Assembly: GCA_024362935.1 (NCBI GenBank)
Contig: JANCRA010000114.1
Span: forward strand, 1,178,001 to 1,242,000
Length of the DNA: 64,000 nt
Origin: Setophaga petechia
Taxonomy: Eukaryota; Chordata; Aves; Passeriformes; Parulidae
Reading direction: 5' to 3'
The notes below the pieces were generated by a model, which searched no databases, was not told where the DNA came from, and worked only from the letters and a program-made list of their open reading frames with translations. The position numbers and the translations under genes were made by a program. Shown here in pieces: positions 10,371 through 20,600 of the stretch (positions within the stretch are counted from its first letter, which is position 1; every line of letters begins with the position of its first letter).

Positions 10371-12370
10371 ATCTCATCCAGCCTCTGACAGTGACCACGG
10401 TGACACTGCAGAACCTCATGGAACCATGGGTCAGTTGTGACAATGGAGATCCAAGGAAACTGTGGTGAGACTGTGGAATCCAGGAATCATGGAATCAAGG
10501 AGACCATTGTGCAAATCATGGGCCCTACAGAAGCAAGGATCAGTGATCAAACTGTGGTTTGATTGGGATTAAATTAAAATAGAAACAAGGAGCCATTGTT
10601 TCACAGCGGGGCTGCATGGGGCCAATGGACCCTTGTGACTCTGTTGGGGCTCATGAAACCAAGAAGCCATTGTGACATTGCCAGACCTCATGGAATCAAG
10701 GAGAACACTGTGACAGTGTGGGGAGCCATGAAATCAAGGGAACATGGAACAGGTCTGCCTGGTTTGGCCTCCTGGGGGCTGTCTGACAGGTCCCGCTGAA
10801 TTTGACATGTCAAGGGCCACTTCCCATCTGACCGTGAAGCACTGGAGAAGCACTGGGGTTCCATGCTTTCCTTCATTTGGAAAAGAACTGTCTTTCTTTT
10901 CTAGGCTCCCATGGCTGAAATTAGAATTCCACCTTTAAAATTCCCTATATCCAAGGGTTTCTCTGAAACAAAATTTGCCAATACAGTCAAGTCTGGTTAG
11001 ACTCAGCCTCTAATGACTGCCTCTCATCTGGCCCAGGGCTCAGTTCTTTCCTTTTTATGGAGACCATTGTGACACTGCGGGGTGTGGTGGACCCTAAGGG
11101 CCATGGTGAAACTGTAGGAACTTGTGGAACCAAGGGGATCATTGTGACACTGTGAGTACTGTTGACCAAAGGGCCATTGCAACATTGCGGGGTCTTGAGG
11201 AACCATGGAGACCATTGTGACACTTTGGGGTCTTCTGAAATGCAGAGGACATTGTGACACTGCAGAGTATCATGGATCCAAGAGACTATTGTGACACTGT
11301 GAAGCCTCATTGAACCAAGGACATCAGTGTGGTTCTGTTGGGCCACATGGTCCCAAGGGGCCAGTGTGAAGCAGCAGGGCTTGTGGAACCAAGAGGCCAT
11401 TGCTGCATTTCAGGGCCTTGTGGACCCAAAGGGCCGTTGTGATCCTGCAGGGCATGTGGATCCATGGAGAGCATTGTGGCATTGGAAGGCCCCATGGAAT
11501 CATGGAGACCATTGTGACACTGTAGGGCCTCATGGAAGGAAGGGGCCATTGTGACACTATGGGAACCTGTAGAAACAAGGGAATCATTGTTCCACTACAG
11601 GACCCCAATGGAACCACGGGGCCATTGGACACAGCGAGGCTTCATGGAACCAATAGACCATTGTGACCCTATGGGCCCTTGTGGAACCATGGGAACATGA
11701 AATAGGTGTGTCTGCCTTGGCCTCCCAGGGGTCACCTGACAGGTCTGGCTGACCTTGGAATGTGGAAGGCCACTCCCATCTGCCCCTGAAACACTGAGGC
11801 TCTGGGCTTTTCTTTTTATGGAAAAGAGCTGTCCATTTTTTCCAGGCATCCATGGCCAAAATTAGGATTCCACCTCCAAATTTCTGTGTATCACAAGATT
11901 ATTGGCAGACAAAAGCTGCCAAGATGGACAGGTTAGGCTGGTCTTTGATTCCTGAGTGCCAGAATTCACCTATTTTCCAAACACTGGAAAGGGCCCTCTG
12001 CTTTTCTTTTTATGGAAGAAAAACATTCCTCTTCTCCAGGCACAAAAGTCTGATATTAGGACTCCACATTCATAATTTCAAATATCCAAGGGTTGCTCCA
12101 AGCAAACCTGCCAGGACAGACAGGTAAGGCTTACCTTGGCTTATGGTGGTTACCTTTCATCAGCTCCTGAAACATGGGGACTCCATGCTTTCCTTCCTAT
12201 GGAGACCAATGTGACATTGGGAGCCTTGTGAAATGAAGGGGCCATGGTGGCACTGCAGTGCACCATGGATCCAAGGCACCATTGTGACACTGTGGAGCCT
12301 CATGGAGCCAAGGACATCATTGTTGTTTTGTTGGACCACATGGTCCCAAGGGGCCAGTGCAAATCAGCAG
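10370..12370 (+). repeat. Degenerate 37-bp minisatellite with embedded higher-order segments
   Basis: Units of the type ACCATTGTGACACTGNNGGG followed by CCTCATGGAACCAAGG recur about every 37-38 bp. Clear starts of ATTGTGAC words are at 11066, 11141, 11176 (variant), 11214 and 11251. Three diverged copies of a 200-300-bp non-minisatellite segment (about 10745-11060, 11695-11945 and 11975-12205), each with a TTTCTTTTTATGGA-like word, interrupt the array. The same family occurs in reverse orientation at 19240-20100. Confidence 0.7.
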
Positions 12371-12798
12371 TGTGGGAGTTAGCCTGGCTGTAACTCAGAG
12401 TCAGCCAGATTTTACCCTGGAAGAGGTGGGCATGAGTTTCAAGTCCTAGGAATCATTCTTTTAACTTAGGGTGAGCTTGAGAGTTACCCCATAAGCCTTT
12501 AGTGTTGTTATGCTAAGTTGTCCAAGTTCTACTCCCCTGTTGGTTTATTGGTTACTTGTTTCTTCTATATGGTTATGGTTCTACTTTTCTAGCCCTCAAT
12601 GTTGTTGCTTCCCCTTTGTCTCAGGTCTTAGGAAACTACCCCTCGTACTGTGCTCAACTTCTCCATGTTTATTGTTTTTCATCCTGTTATTAAAGTTCTT
12701 TTTGGGCAACTGCATCGAACACGCTCCTTTTCATTTTCGCCCCCCTTGCCCTGAAGTCAGGGAACCAGAGGTTTATTGCCACCACCTTCACTGTGACA
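12371..12798 (+). mobile_element. 5' LTR of a decayed endogenous retrovirus (first provirus)
   Basis: It starts TGTGGGAGTTAGCC and ends CTGTGACA, followed after two bases by the primer-binding site. ATTAAA near 12690 lies about 110 bp before the end, as expected for a polyadenylation signal. The LTR is 428 bp. No 3' copy is present in the window, so its age cannot be read from LTR divergence. Confidence 0.8.
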
Positions 12799-12800
12799 TT

Positions 12801-12818
12801 AGGCGCCCGAACAGGGAC
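12801..12818 (+). promoter_or_regulatory. Retroviral primer-binding site of the tRNA-Lys(3) type
   Basis: AGGCGCCCGAACAGGGAC matches 17 of 18 bases of the known lysine-tRNA(3) primer-binding site (first base T replaced by A). It lies two bases after the LTR end, exactly where minus-strand synthesis would be primed. Confidence 0.85.
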
Positions 12819-13119
12819 CCTGACATTCAGGGCTCCCTGTGCCAGTCATGTCAGCTGGGGTTAGCTGATGGATAGGCCAGTGCTTCCCGGGATTTTGGAT
12901 TGTGCCAGGCCTGATGGACTCATCGTTGCTTCAAGGGGCCTTGCACAGGATCAGCAGGGACAATGATGGTTTCACCTGCATAGGATTGCAGGTGGGTTTG
13001 GGGAAATGCAGACATTTATTGCCCATTTTGCCACTGAGTTTTTACAGTATGCACCCACGTCTCATAACTGATTTGCAGTGTTCCAATGGCTCTTCCCCAT
13101 AAGGCAGAGAAAGAGAAAA

Positions 13120-13722
13120 ATGGGAAGCCAGATATCCAAAGTAGAAAGGAGCATATATGGATGCTTTCAGTTCATTCTCACTGATCATGGCAAAATACAT
13201 TCAAAGAATGAATTAAAATCAATTGCGAGGTGGATCATTAAAAATTTTCCAGATGCCCCTGCTGATGAAATCCATACCACTGAATTTTGGGATTCAGTAG
13301 GAGTTAAATTGTATAACCTTTCATTTAAAAGGGACCCCACTGCAACCCTCATGCTCCCCATCATCCACACCATCCTTGAGACCCTTCACCAGCAAGCAAT
13401 GTGTTCAAAACTCAATCCATTGGTCACTCCAAACTCGAGACCTCCCCTCAAACCTGCCTTTCTCAGACCTTCCACAATGGTTCAAGATGACGATGGCCAT
13501 CTTGTGGTCTTGGAGCATCATGCCCTGGAGACTCAAGATGAAAGGAGCCTGAATGTGGCTCGGGAGCCCAACCATCCTCCCTCCATCTTGGCTCCTCCAC
13601 TTACTGCTACCACAACCTTCTCTTCCACCCTGAACAAACTTCCAGACTCCACCCCCCCGAAACTGCGGGTCAGGCCCCCACTGTCAGCCATACTATCTAC
13701 CATGGGCCATGCCTCCAGTTAA
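13120..13722 (+). pseudogene. gag: Endogenous retrovirus gag remnant (matrix region)
   Basis: The frame starts at 13120 with a Met-Gly pair, the usual N-myristoylation context of retroviral matrix proteins, and runs 200 residues to a stop. The first 100 residues look like a compact helical matrix domain, followed by a Pro/Thr-rich linker. Position after LTR, primer-binding site and leader fits gag. The frame ends before any capsid sequence, which continues in another frame from 13755, so the gene is broken. In a live element gag gives the virion core; this copy cannot encode one. Confidence 0.7.
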
Positions 13723-13754
13723 GGAAGGAGACGGGCAAATAGCCTTGAAACTCC

Positions 13755-14060
13755 TTGTTGCCCCCATATGAAAGAAAGGGGCAGAATCCCAGGTATCAGC
13801 CATTGGTTTATGGGGAAATCAAGGATCTGTGTAGGGCACCTAAAGACCAGAGGAAGGACTTACTTTGTTTTAATGGCCTAATGAGGGGCATGTTTACAGC
13901 ACATGTATTAACCCCCTATGATTTAAAATATATTATGACCATGTTGTTGTCACCTACAGAATACACCCTGTGGGAAGGGGGATGGAAGTGTTTACTAAAT
14001 CACTATGTTAATAATGAGGCAAGGGCAGAATTGACAATCAGCCATCTACCTGGAGAATGA
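13755..14060 (+). pseudogene. gag: Endogenous retrovirus gag remnant (start of capsid)
   Basis: This 101-residue open stretch in a different frame from the matrix segment resembles the N-terminal capsid region of retroviral Gag (a YQPL...IKDLCRA-like opening, then an LTPYDLKYI helix). It ends before a major homology region. No zinc-knuckle, protease or polymerase sequence follows, so the provirus has a large internal deletion. Confidence 0.6.
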
Positions 14061-14185
14061 CAATGCAGCCTACCAGATGATCAAGCAGCAGGCATCCCCA
14101 GAGAAGTATTGGATGATATCAAAGAGATGGCTTTGAAAGCTTTAATCCAGGTATCAGATGGTAGCACCCCCAAATTGGACTACCT

Positions 14186-14640
14186 TGGGTGGCTGCAGCT
14201 AAAGCTTTAGGACAGTTAGACCATCTTGGGTGCCTGTTAAGTAAGCAAACCAATGCTACCTCCCTCACATTGAGTGGCCTGCTCTCAGACATAGAGACCA
14301 TCAGACACGCCACCGTGCGGAACAGCAATAGAGTTTTTACTCTGGGCACATGGGCATGGCTGTGCAGACTCTGAGGGCATGTGTTGCATGAACCTCTCCA
14401 GCCAGAGTGAGTCAATCCACAAGAGCATTCAGGTACTGAAGGAAGGGTTCAATAGCTTCAAGTGGAAAACAAAGACTGGTTCAAAAAACTCTTGCAATCC
14501 AAGGGACTAAAGGGTTGGATGATGTCTAGCTAAAACAGGACTATTATTTCTCTTAGTGCTTGTTGTTGTATTGTTAATTATCCCGTGTTTGTTTGGATGC
14601 TTTTACAAAGTCTTACAAAATTCTTTCAGTTCCATCTTTG
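14186..14640 (+). pseudogene. env: Endogenous retrovirus env remnant (transmembrane subunit)
   Basis: A fragment of the Env transmembrane subunit follows the gag remnant directly. It shows the CX6CC motif (Cys codon at 14361, Cys-Cys at 14382-14387), a helical stretch and, at about 14550-14610, a hydrophobic membrane-spanning segment. In-frame stops (for example near 14530) and missing surface subunit make it non-functional. CX6CC is known from gamma-type, alpha- and type-D retroviral Env proteins. Confidence 0.7.
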
Positions 14641-14645
14641 TTGTA

Positions 14646-14662
14646 AAACAGAAAGGGGGAAG
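14646..14662 (+). other. Polypurine tract of the first provirus; 3' LTR missing
   Basis: AAACAGAAAGGGGGAAG is a purine run at the position where the 3' LTR should begin, but the sequence continues with unrelated DNA and no TG-starting LTR. The element is truncated at this point. Confidence 0.55.
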
Positions 14663-14664
14663 AT

Positions 14665-15215
14665 ACCTAAAACAGGATTCTCATGGACTCCTTGGAAGAG
14701 AGAACTGGAGGCCAAGATGGCACAAAAACCTCTCAGAGACTTGGTGTGGGAAGGAAAATCCTTAAAAGTACTTAAAAGTATTCTTAAATCCATAAAGTAC
14801 CTTAAAAATCTTGAGTATCTCAAAGTATTAATGAGCCCCACTGAGTGTCACTAAAAAGCTCTCAAGGGACTCATTAAAGCAGATAATTGGGGCCATGATT
14901 GCACAAACCTCTCACAGAGTCTTTATCAAAAGGGAAACATCAAGTACTTTAAAATAACTGAAGTACCCTGAAGCATTAATGAGCCTCACTGAGTGTTGTT
15001 ACTGACAAAGCCTCTCCAGGGACTAATTACAGCAGATAATTGGAGGCCATGATTGCACAAACCTCTCAGAGACTCCAAGGCAAAAGCCAAAGCCAAAGTC
15101 CTTTGAAAAACCTGCAGTCCCTGCAGGGATAATTCAGGAGCCCCCAGGGTCATTGCTGAGCAAGGCTCCCCAGGGACTCCTTCCAGCAGATCCTTGAGGC
15201 CACTGGCATGTGGGC
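14665..15215. repeat. Imperfect tandem repeat upstream of the olfactory receptor (unit about 150-180 bp)
   Basis: A block GGGACTNATTANAGCAGATAA followed by TTGGNGGCCATGATTGCACA and ACCTCTCAGAGACTC recurs at about 14685, 14866, 15018 and 15171 with increasing divergence at the ends. Between blocks are AAGTACTTTAAAA-like and ATGAGCCCCACTGAGTGT-like words. Confidence 0.6.
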
Positions 15216-16719
15216 TAGGGGGGGATGCTGAGGGCAGGACAAGGGGCTGACAGTGCCCAGCCTGGCTGGGGCTGTGCCAGGAGGCCCCAGGGCCTCAGGA
15301 CAAGGTGTCTCCTCACAGCCCTTGGTGGCACAGACCCTGCTGTGGCCCAGGGCACCAAGACTTGGCTTCTCTTTGTCCCCACCTGTCATCCCTGCCTGCA
15401 GTTCTCTGCTCTGCCTGGGGCCTGCGGACACTTTCTCAATCATGTTCCTCAGTGGGACCCATTAAAAGTGCAAGAAAGTTTGGAGTTGGATTCTGGCTTG
15501 GAGTTCTGGAGAGGTTTCTTCAGCTCCCTCTCAGGGACTGATGTTCAGAGCCTGAGCACAAAGCCCCAGAGGCTCATTCAAGTCCTTGTGCTGTGTCTGT
15601 GCTGCTGAGCTGGGCTGGGCTCCTGGCACAGAGGCAGCTCCTGGTAAGCAAGAAGAGCTTCAAAAGCACATTTCTCTTGCTGAGCAGCTCTTCTGCCAGC
15701 CCAGCAGGGCTGGGGCACTGCCTGCAGCCAGCCCGGGCACAGCACAGAGGCACAGAGAGCTTCAATCAGTCAGGGCTGGGAAGGGGCTGAGAAGTGCCTG
15801 GGGCACAATCACTGTCAGCCCTTGGCACAGGAACCTCTGGCTGCAGGACAATGCAGCTGCAGCTCCTGGAGCCATCTCCTAAAGCTGGAACATGCCAATG
15901 CCTGCAGAGCCTGTGAGTACATTCTCTGATTGTCTCTTGTGCAGAGCAGCCAGGGGTGCCCAGGGCTGTCCTGCAGAGCAGGGTCCTGCAGCCCAGGGCG
16001 CTGTGCTGGGGCAGGGACTCTGCTGCCTGCCAGGGACAGCTCTCAGCCAGCCCTGGCAGCTGCTCCCAGCGCTGGGGGACAAGATCTGGGTGGGAGGAGA
16101 CAGCTGGTCAGGCTGGAAGTGTTCTCCTTGTGTGGGGAGGATGCTGCATTGTTCAGGATTGCTCCCAGCATGGCATTTAATTGCAGAACATTTTCAAGTG
16201 GATTATACAGGGATGACAGCAAAGCAGGGGCTGCATAAAAGGGAAAATCCTGCTCTTTTATAATGTACTGTTCTGGGTTGCCAAGATGGGAAATTCCACA
16301 TAGATATTAATCTTTCAGTTAAAGTTTGGAAAAAAAAAAAGAAATGTTATCTCAGATCTGTATAAAGCAGGAAGTGACAGAAATCAGCACAGGTCCTGTA
16401 GAGGCAGCATCAGAATCAATTTTCCAGCTTCCTCAGGGTTGAACGGATTTTGCCATCAAAGCCTGCAGAGCCAGAGCTGCCCCTGGGCAGTGCCTGAGCT
16501 GGGAGGGGTCTGCAGGGCAGAGCTGAGCCCCCAGGGCTGGGCTGGGCTCTGGCAGCACTGGCAGGGCCCAGCCCTGGGCACAGGGAAGCAGCTGCTGGCA
16601 GGGACAGCTCCAGGCAGCAGAGCCCTGGGCAGGCAGTGGGGGGAAAGTGCCCCCAGGCTGTGCTGGGATATTTCAAGTCCTCTCCAAACCCAACTATTCC
16701 ATGATTGCTTTTCTTACAG
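15215..16719. other. 5' flank of the olfactory receptor gene, no coding sequence recognised
   Basis: GC-moderate sequence rich in CAGGCAGC/CAGGGCTG words. An acceptor-like GATTGCTTTTCTTACAG ends at 16719, 26 bp before the receptor ATG, implying a non-coding upstream exon whose start I could not place. Confidence 0.4.
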
Positions 16720-16745
16720 ATCCCTGTGACAAGGTGCCTTTGGAA

Positions 16746-17678
16746 ATGTCCAACAGCAGCTCCATCAGGCACTTCCTCCTGCTGGCATTGGCAGACACGT
16801 GGCAGCTGCAGCTCCTGCACTTCTGCCTCTTGCTGGGCATCTCCCTGGCTGCCCTCCTGGGCAACGGCCTCATCATCAGCGCCGTAGCCTGCGGCCACCA
16901 CCTGCACACGCCCATGTTCTTCTTCCTGCTCAACCTGGCCCTCAGTGACCTGGGCTCCATCTGCACCACTGTCCTCAAAGCCATGCACAATTCCCTCTGG
17001 GACACCAGGAACATCTCCTACACTGGATGTGCTGCTCAGCTCTTTTTCTTTGTGTTCTTCATCTCAGCAGAGTTTTCCCTCCTGACCATCATGTGCTATG
17101 ACCGCTACGTGTCCATCTGCAAACCCCTGCACTACGGGACCCTCCTGGGCAGCAGAGCTTGTGCCCACATGGCAGCAGCTGCCTGGGCCAGTGCCTTTCT
17201 CTATTCACTGCTGCACACAGCCAATACATTTTCCCTGCCCCTGTGCCATGGCAATGCCCTGGGACAGTTCTTCTGTGAAATTCCTCAGATCCTCAAGCTC
17301 TCCTGCTCCAATTCCTACCTCAGGGAATTTGAGCTCATTGCTGTTAGTGCCTGTTTGGCACTTGGCTGTTTTGTGTTCATTGTTTTCTCCTATGTGCAGA
17401 TCTTCAGGGCTGTGATGAGGATCCCCTCTGAGCAGGGACAGCACAAAGCATTTGCCACCTGCCTCCCTCACCTAGCTGTGCTCTGCCTGTTCCTCAGCAC
17501 TGGCAGTTTTGTCTACCTGAAGCCCCCTTCCATATCCTCCCCATTCCTGGATCTGGTCCTGTCTCTTTTTTGCTCAGTGGTGCCTCCAGCCCTGAACCCC
17601 CTCATCTACAGCCTGAGGAACCAGGAGCTCAAGGGTGCAGTGTGGAGACTGATGACTGGATGGTTTTGGAAACATTAA
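16746..17678 (+). CDS. Olfactory receptor, family-14-like, intact single-exon coding frame
   Basis: An odorant-binding G-protein-coupled receptor of the plasma membrane of olfactory neurons. I chose the ATG at 16746, giving 310 residues (the family is usually 300-320), because it precedes an N-glycosylation site (NSS) typical of the receptor N-terminus and follows an acceptor site at 16719; an upstream in-frame ATG at 16647 lies before that acceptor. Family marks: GN in helix 1 (residues 39-40), PMFFFLLNLALSD in helix 2, Cys95 at the start of helix 3, MCYDRYVSICKPLHY (116-130, the MAYDRYVAIC signature with changes), KAFATCLPHL in helix 6 and NPLIYSLRN in helix 7. The sequence style fits the greatly expanded bird gamma-c/OR14 group. 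The frame is open and all seven helices are present, so it looks functional. It is the only receptor gene in the window. Confidence 0.93.
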   Translation: MSNSSSIRHFLLLALADTWQLQLLHFCLLLGISLAALLGNGLIISAVACGHHLHTPMFFFLLNLALSDLGSICTTVLKAMHNSLWDTRNISYTGCAAQLFFFVFFISAEFSLLTIMCYDRYVSICKPLHYGTLLGSRACAHMAAAAWASAFLYSLLHTANTFSLPLCHGNALGQFFCEIPQILKLSCSNSYLREFELIAVSACLALGCFVFIVFSYVQIFRAVMRIPSEQGQHKAFATCLPHLAVLCLFLSTGSFVYLKPPSISSPFLDLVLSLFCSVVPPALNPLIYSLRNQELKGAVWRLMTGWFWKH

Positions 17679-17708
17679 ACTGTTGGCCAATTTCTGAAAA
17701 TCACTTGT

Positions 17709-17793
17709 AATAAAAGTGATGTTTGATACTTCATGTTGCTTTGGTTGTGGAGATTTTTCTTTTGTGTTCTTTTTAATATTGTCCACAAATAAA
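17709..17793 (+). terminator. Polyadenylation signals of the olfactory receptor
   Basis: AATAAA at 17709-17714 and again at 17788-17793, 31 and 110 bases after the stop codon. Both are plausible; the second is followed by a T-rich stretch. Confidence 0.6.
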
Positions 17794-17859
17794 TGTCATT
17801 TTTTGTGCCACTTCTCATTTTGTTTCTCTCCAATTTCCCTGTGGCTACAGACTGTGTCA

Positions 17860-18940
17860 ATGAGGGGCTGCCCTCTTTGTGGCTATAGATGAACCAAAAG
17901 CTCTCCCAGCAGAGTTTTCAGCAGAGATGCCCTTTTGTTGCCTTCTCTGGAGCTGCAGCAGCAATGTCTGTGTGCAGAGCTGGGGCAGATCAGGGCTGGC
18001 CCAGCAGCTGTGCCCAGCAGCAGCAGCAGCACTTGGTGTTGCCAGTGCTGCTGCCGTGGCCCTGCCCCGCTGCCCTGGTGGCCCTGGTGTTGCTGCAGGG
18101 CCTGAGTGCTCTCGGGGCCGGGCACAGTCCTGGGGGTGGCAGTGCCGGGGCTGCAGCAGGGACAGGCCATGGGCACTGCTGGGGCAGCGCTGACGCCTCA
18201 GGCCAGGCCCTGGGGGCTCCAGGCTCCTTGCCCAGGCTCTCTCAAGAACACGGCCAGGCCAATGCTCAGCACAGAAAACCCCCTGGAGCAGCCCCAGGCT
18301 GGCCGTGGGCAGGCTGGGGGCAAACAGCATGGCTGGGGCTCTGCAAGGGCCCTGGGGCAGACGGGAAGGAGCAGCAGAGCAGGGGCTGATCCATCCCCAG
18401 TGCGCTGCACAGCCCAGGGCAGCGTCCCAGAGCGTCCTGATGGAGCTGCCAACAACATCCCCCCTCTGCAGCCCTGGCCTCTCCCCCAGCTCACACAGGT
18501 GCCCCATCCTTGCAGGCACAGACACGGCAGCACTGGCTCAGCAGCCCCTGTTTGCATTGCACACAGCAGGCGGGAGCACCCCCATGCTGGTGCTGTGGGG
18601 ACATGAACCTGAGGCAGCACAAATGCCATCAGCCCCTGGGGCCAGCAAGGGCTGGGGGACACCAGGGAAACCACTCAGCTTTGTCCTGGCCTCTGCACTC
18701 AGCCAGAAAGTTTGTTCCTATCAGCTGGGAGTTTCCTGTCCCACTGCAGACGCTGCTGCTCAGAGCCAGGGCTGCCTGGCAGCCACCCCCCAACTGCCCC
18801 GAGAATTTCCTTTCCTTTCCATGCTTCACCTTTGCTTTCTTTACTCTTTCTGCTACAAATTTCTTTCTGTTGCCCAGCCCTGTTCCCTCCCCTGCAAACA
18901 GCCCATTTCTGGGCCCTGCTCCTGCTGGCCACACCATTCC
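17860..18940. other. 3' flank of the olfactory receptor, no gene recognised
   Basis: GC-rich with a short (CAG)n tract at about 18016-18030. Open frames on both strands lack splice or domain support. Confidence 0.35.
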
Positions 18941-18944
18941 TGAT

Positions 18945-19240
18945 CCAGGCCAGGAGCTGTTGGCCTTCTTGGCCACCTGGGCACACTGCTGTCTCATGTC
19001 CAGCCTGCTGTCCATCAGTCCCTGCAGGTCCCTTGCTGCCTGGCTGCTCTCCAGCCACTCTGTCCCCAGCCTGTAGTGCTGCAGGGGTTGTTGTGGCCAA
19101 AGTTCAGGACCCGGCACTTGGACTTGTTAAACCTCACCTTGTTTGATTTGGGCCCTGGATCCAGCCTGTCCAGGGCCCTGTGCAGAGCCCTTCTACCCTC
19201 CAGAGGATCAACACTCCCAGACAACTTGGTGTCAGCAGAG
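18945..19240 (-). mobile_element. CR1 LINE fragment, minus orientation
   Basis: It contains words typical of CR1 reverse-transcriptase/3' sequence read in reverse (CTTGGACTTGTTAAACCTCA, CCAGCCTGTCCAGGGCCCTG, AACTTGGTGTCAGCAGAGTT). Truncated at both ends. Confidence 0.65.
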
Positions 19241-20102
19241 TTCCATGAGGCCTCCCAGTGTCATAATGTCTCTTTGGTTCCATGGGACCCCTTGATGTCA
19301 CAAAGTCCCTTGGATCCTTGGGCCCCGCAGGGTCAAAATGGATCCTTTGTCCCCCAGGGCCCTGCAGTGTCACAATGGATACTTGGTTCCATGAGGTCTG
19401 GCAGTGCAGCAGCAATGCTCTCCTTGGTTCCACAGTGTCACAATGGCCTCTTGGTCCCAAGGGCCACCACGGTGTCAAACATGTTTCCTTCATTCCAGGA
19501 GTCCCTGAGGAGCAGCACTGGCCCCTTGGTTCCATGGGGCCCTGCAGTGTCACAATGGCCCCATCTTGACACTAGGTCCTGCTCTGTCACAATGCTCTGC
19601 ATGGTTCCACAAGGCCCTGCAGGGTCACAGTGGCCTCTTGGTTCCCTGAGGCTTCAGAGTGCCACAATGAATTTCTTGGTGCTGCAGTGTCACAATGGAG
19701 CCCTGGTGACACAAGATCCTGCAGTGTCACCAGGGACCCTTGGTTCCATGGGGCACCACAGGGTCACAATTTTTCCCTCAGAGTTCCCAGAGTCCTTGCA
19801 ATGGAGCAATGGTCCCTTGATTCCATTGTCCCCAGGCTCTCCCAAGTGTCTCCTTGGTTCTGCAGTGGCACAATGGCCCCTTGGTTCCACAAGGCCCTGC
19901 AGGGTCACCGTGGCCTCCGTGGTTCCAGCAGGACCCAGACTGTCACCATGGACTCCTTGCTTCCACTCAGCCCCACAGTGTCACAATGGCCCCTTGGCTC
20001 TGTGCTGCCATGTCGTACACAGTGTCACCATGGTCCTCTTAGTGTCACCAGGCCCTGCAGTGTCACAATGGCCTCTTGCTTCCTCAGGGCCCTGCAGTGT
20101 CA
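19240..20102 (-). repeat. Degenerate 37-bp minisatellite, inverted relative to 10370-12370
   Basis: Units reading CCTTGGTTCCATGGGGCCCT followed by GCAGTGTCACAATGG are the reverse complement of the family at 10370-12370. About twenty diverged copies. Long open frames on both strands follow from the unit and are not genes. Confidence 0.7.
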
Positions 20103-20223
20103 CAATCATCAGAGAATCAACCAGGCTGGAAAAGACCTTGGAGAGCATCAAGTCCAGCCTGGGACCCAACACCACCTTGGCACCCAGACCATGACACTGA
20201 GTGCCACATCCAGTCTTTCCTGA
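20103..20223 (-). mobile_element. CR1-like fragment cut by the second provirus
   Basis: AATCAACCAGGCTGGAAAAG, then CATCAAGTCCAGCCT and GAGTGCCACATCCAGTC, resemble the 3' part of CR1 in reverse. It ends exactly where retroviral LTR sequence begins at 20224. Confidence 0.5.
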
Positions 20224-20392
20224 AATATAACTATGTTGCAGATATTGACGCAAATGCCTTCTGACCAATAATGAGCTCAGCTTTTGCAATATGTATGAGA
20301 CTAATTAAGAAGTGTACTTAACCTGTCAATGGAGATCAATAAATTGAGCTACGTTGATGAACCATCTGGTGTCACGTCTCCCTTCTCCGACA
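20224..20392 (+). mobile_element. Truncated 5' LTR of the second endogenous retrovirus
   Basis: This matches the last 169 bp of the 3' LTR (24776-24944) with about six or seven differences. It holds AATAAA near 20337 and ends in CCGACA before the primer-binding site. The promoter half is missing, so this LTR can no longer start transcription. Confidence 0.85.
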
Positions 20393-20395
20393 AAA

Positions 20396-20413
20396 TGGTG
20401 CCCCCGAAAAAGG
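20396..20413 (+). promoter_or_regulatory. Probable retroviral primer-binding site
   Basis: TGGTGCCCCCGAAAAAGG starts three bases after the LTR end and opens with the TGG shared by all such sites. I could not assign the tRNA with confidence. Confidence 0.55.
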
Positions 20414-20600
20414 CCTGCTAAAGGAAACGGAGGAAAGTGGGTCTCAACACGCCACGGTCGGAGAAGTTGGGTCGGGCTCCGTAGCGGGCGGAGCGGTGCC
20501 AAAAAAGGGAAAGGGAAGGCACCCCCAAAGATCACAGAGGTGGTTTTGGGCCGTACGTACTGCTGAAGCCGGAGAGCCGCAACAGCGTCGACGCATAAAA

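Noticed and set aside
10987..11632. Several minus-strand frames with repeated Cys/His/Trp
   Set aside because: They look faintly like finger motifs but come from the 37-bp minisatellite and lack C2H2 spacing.
17857..18674. Long frames on both strands downstream of the receptor
   Set aside because: GC-rich and CAG-repeat composition; no domain, no splice support.
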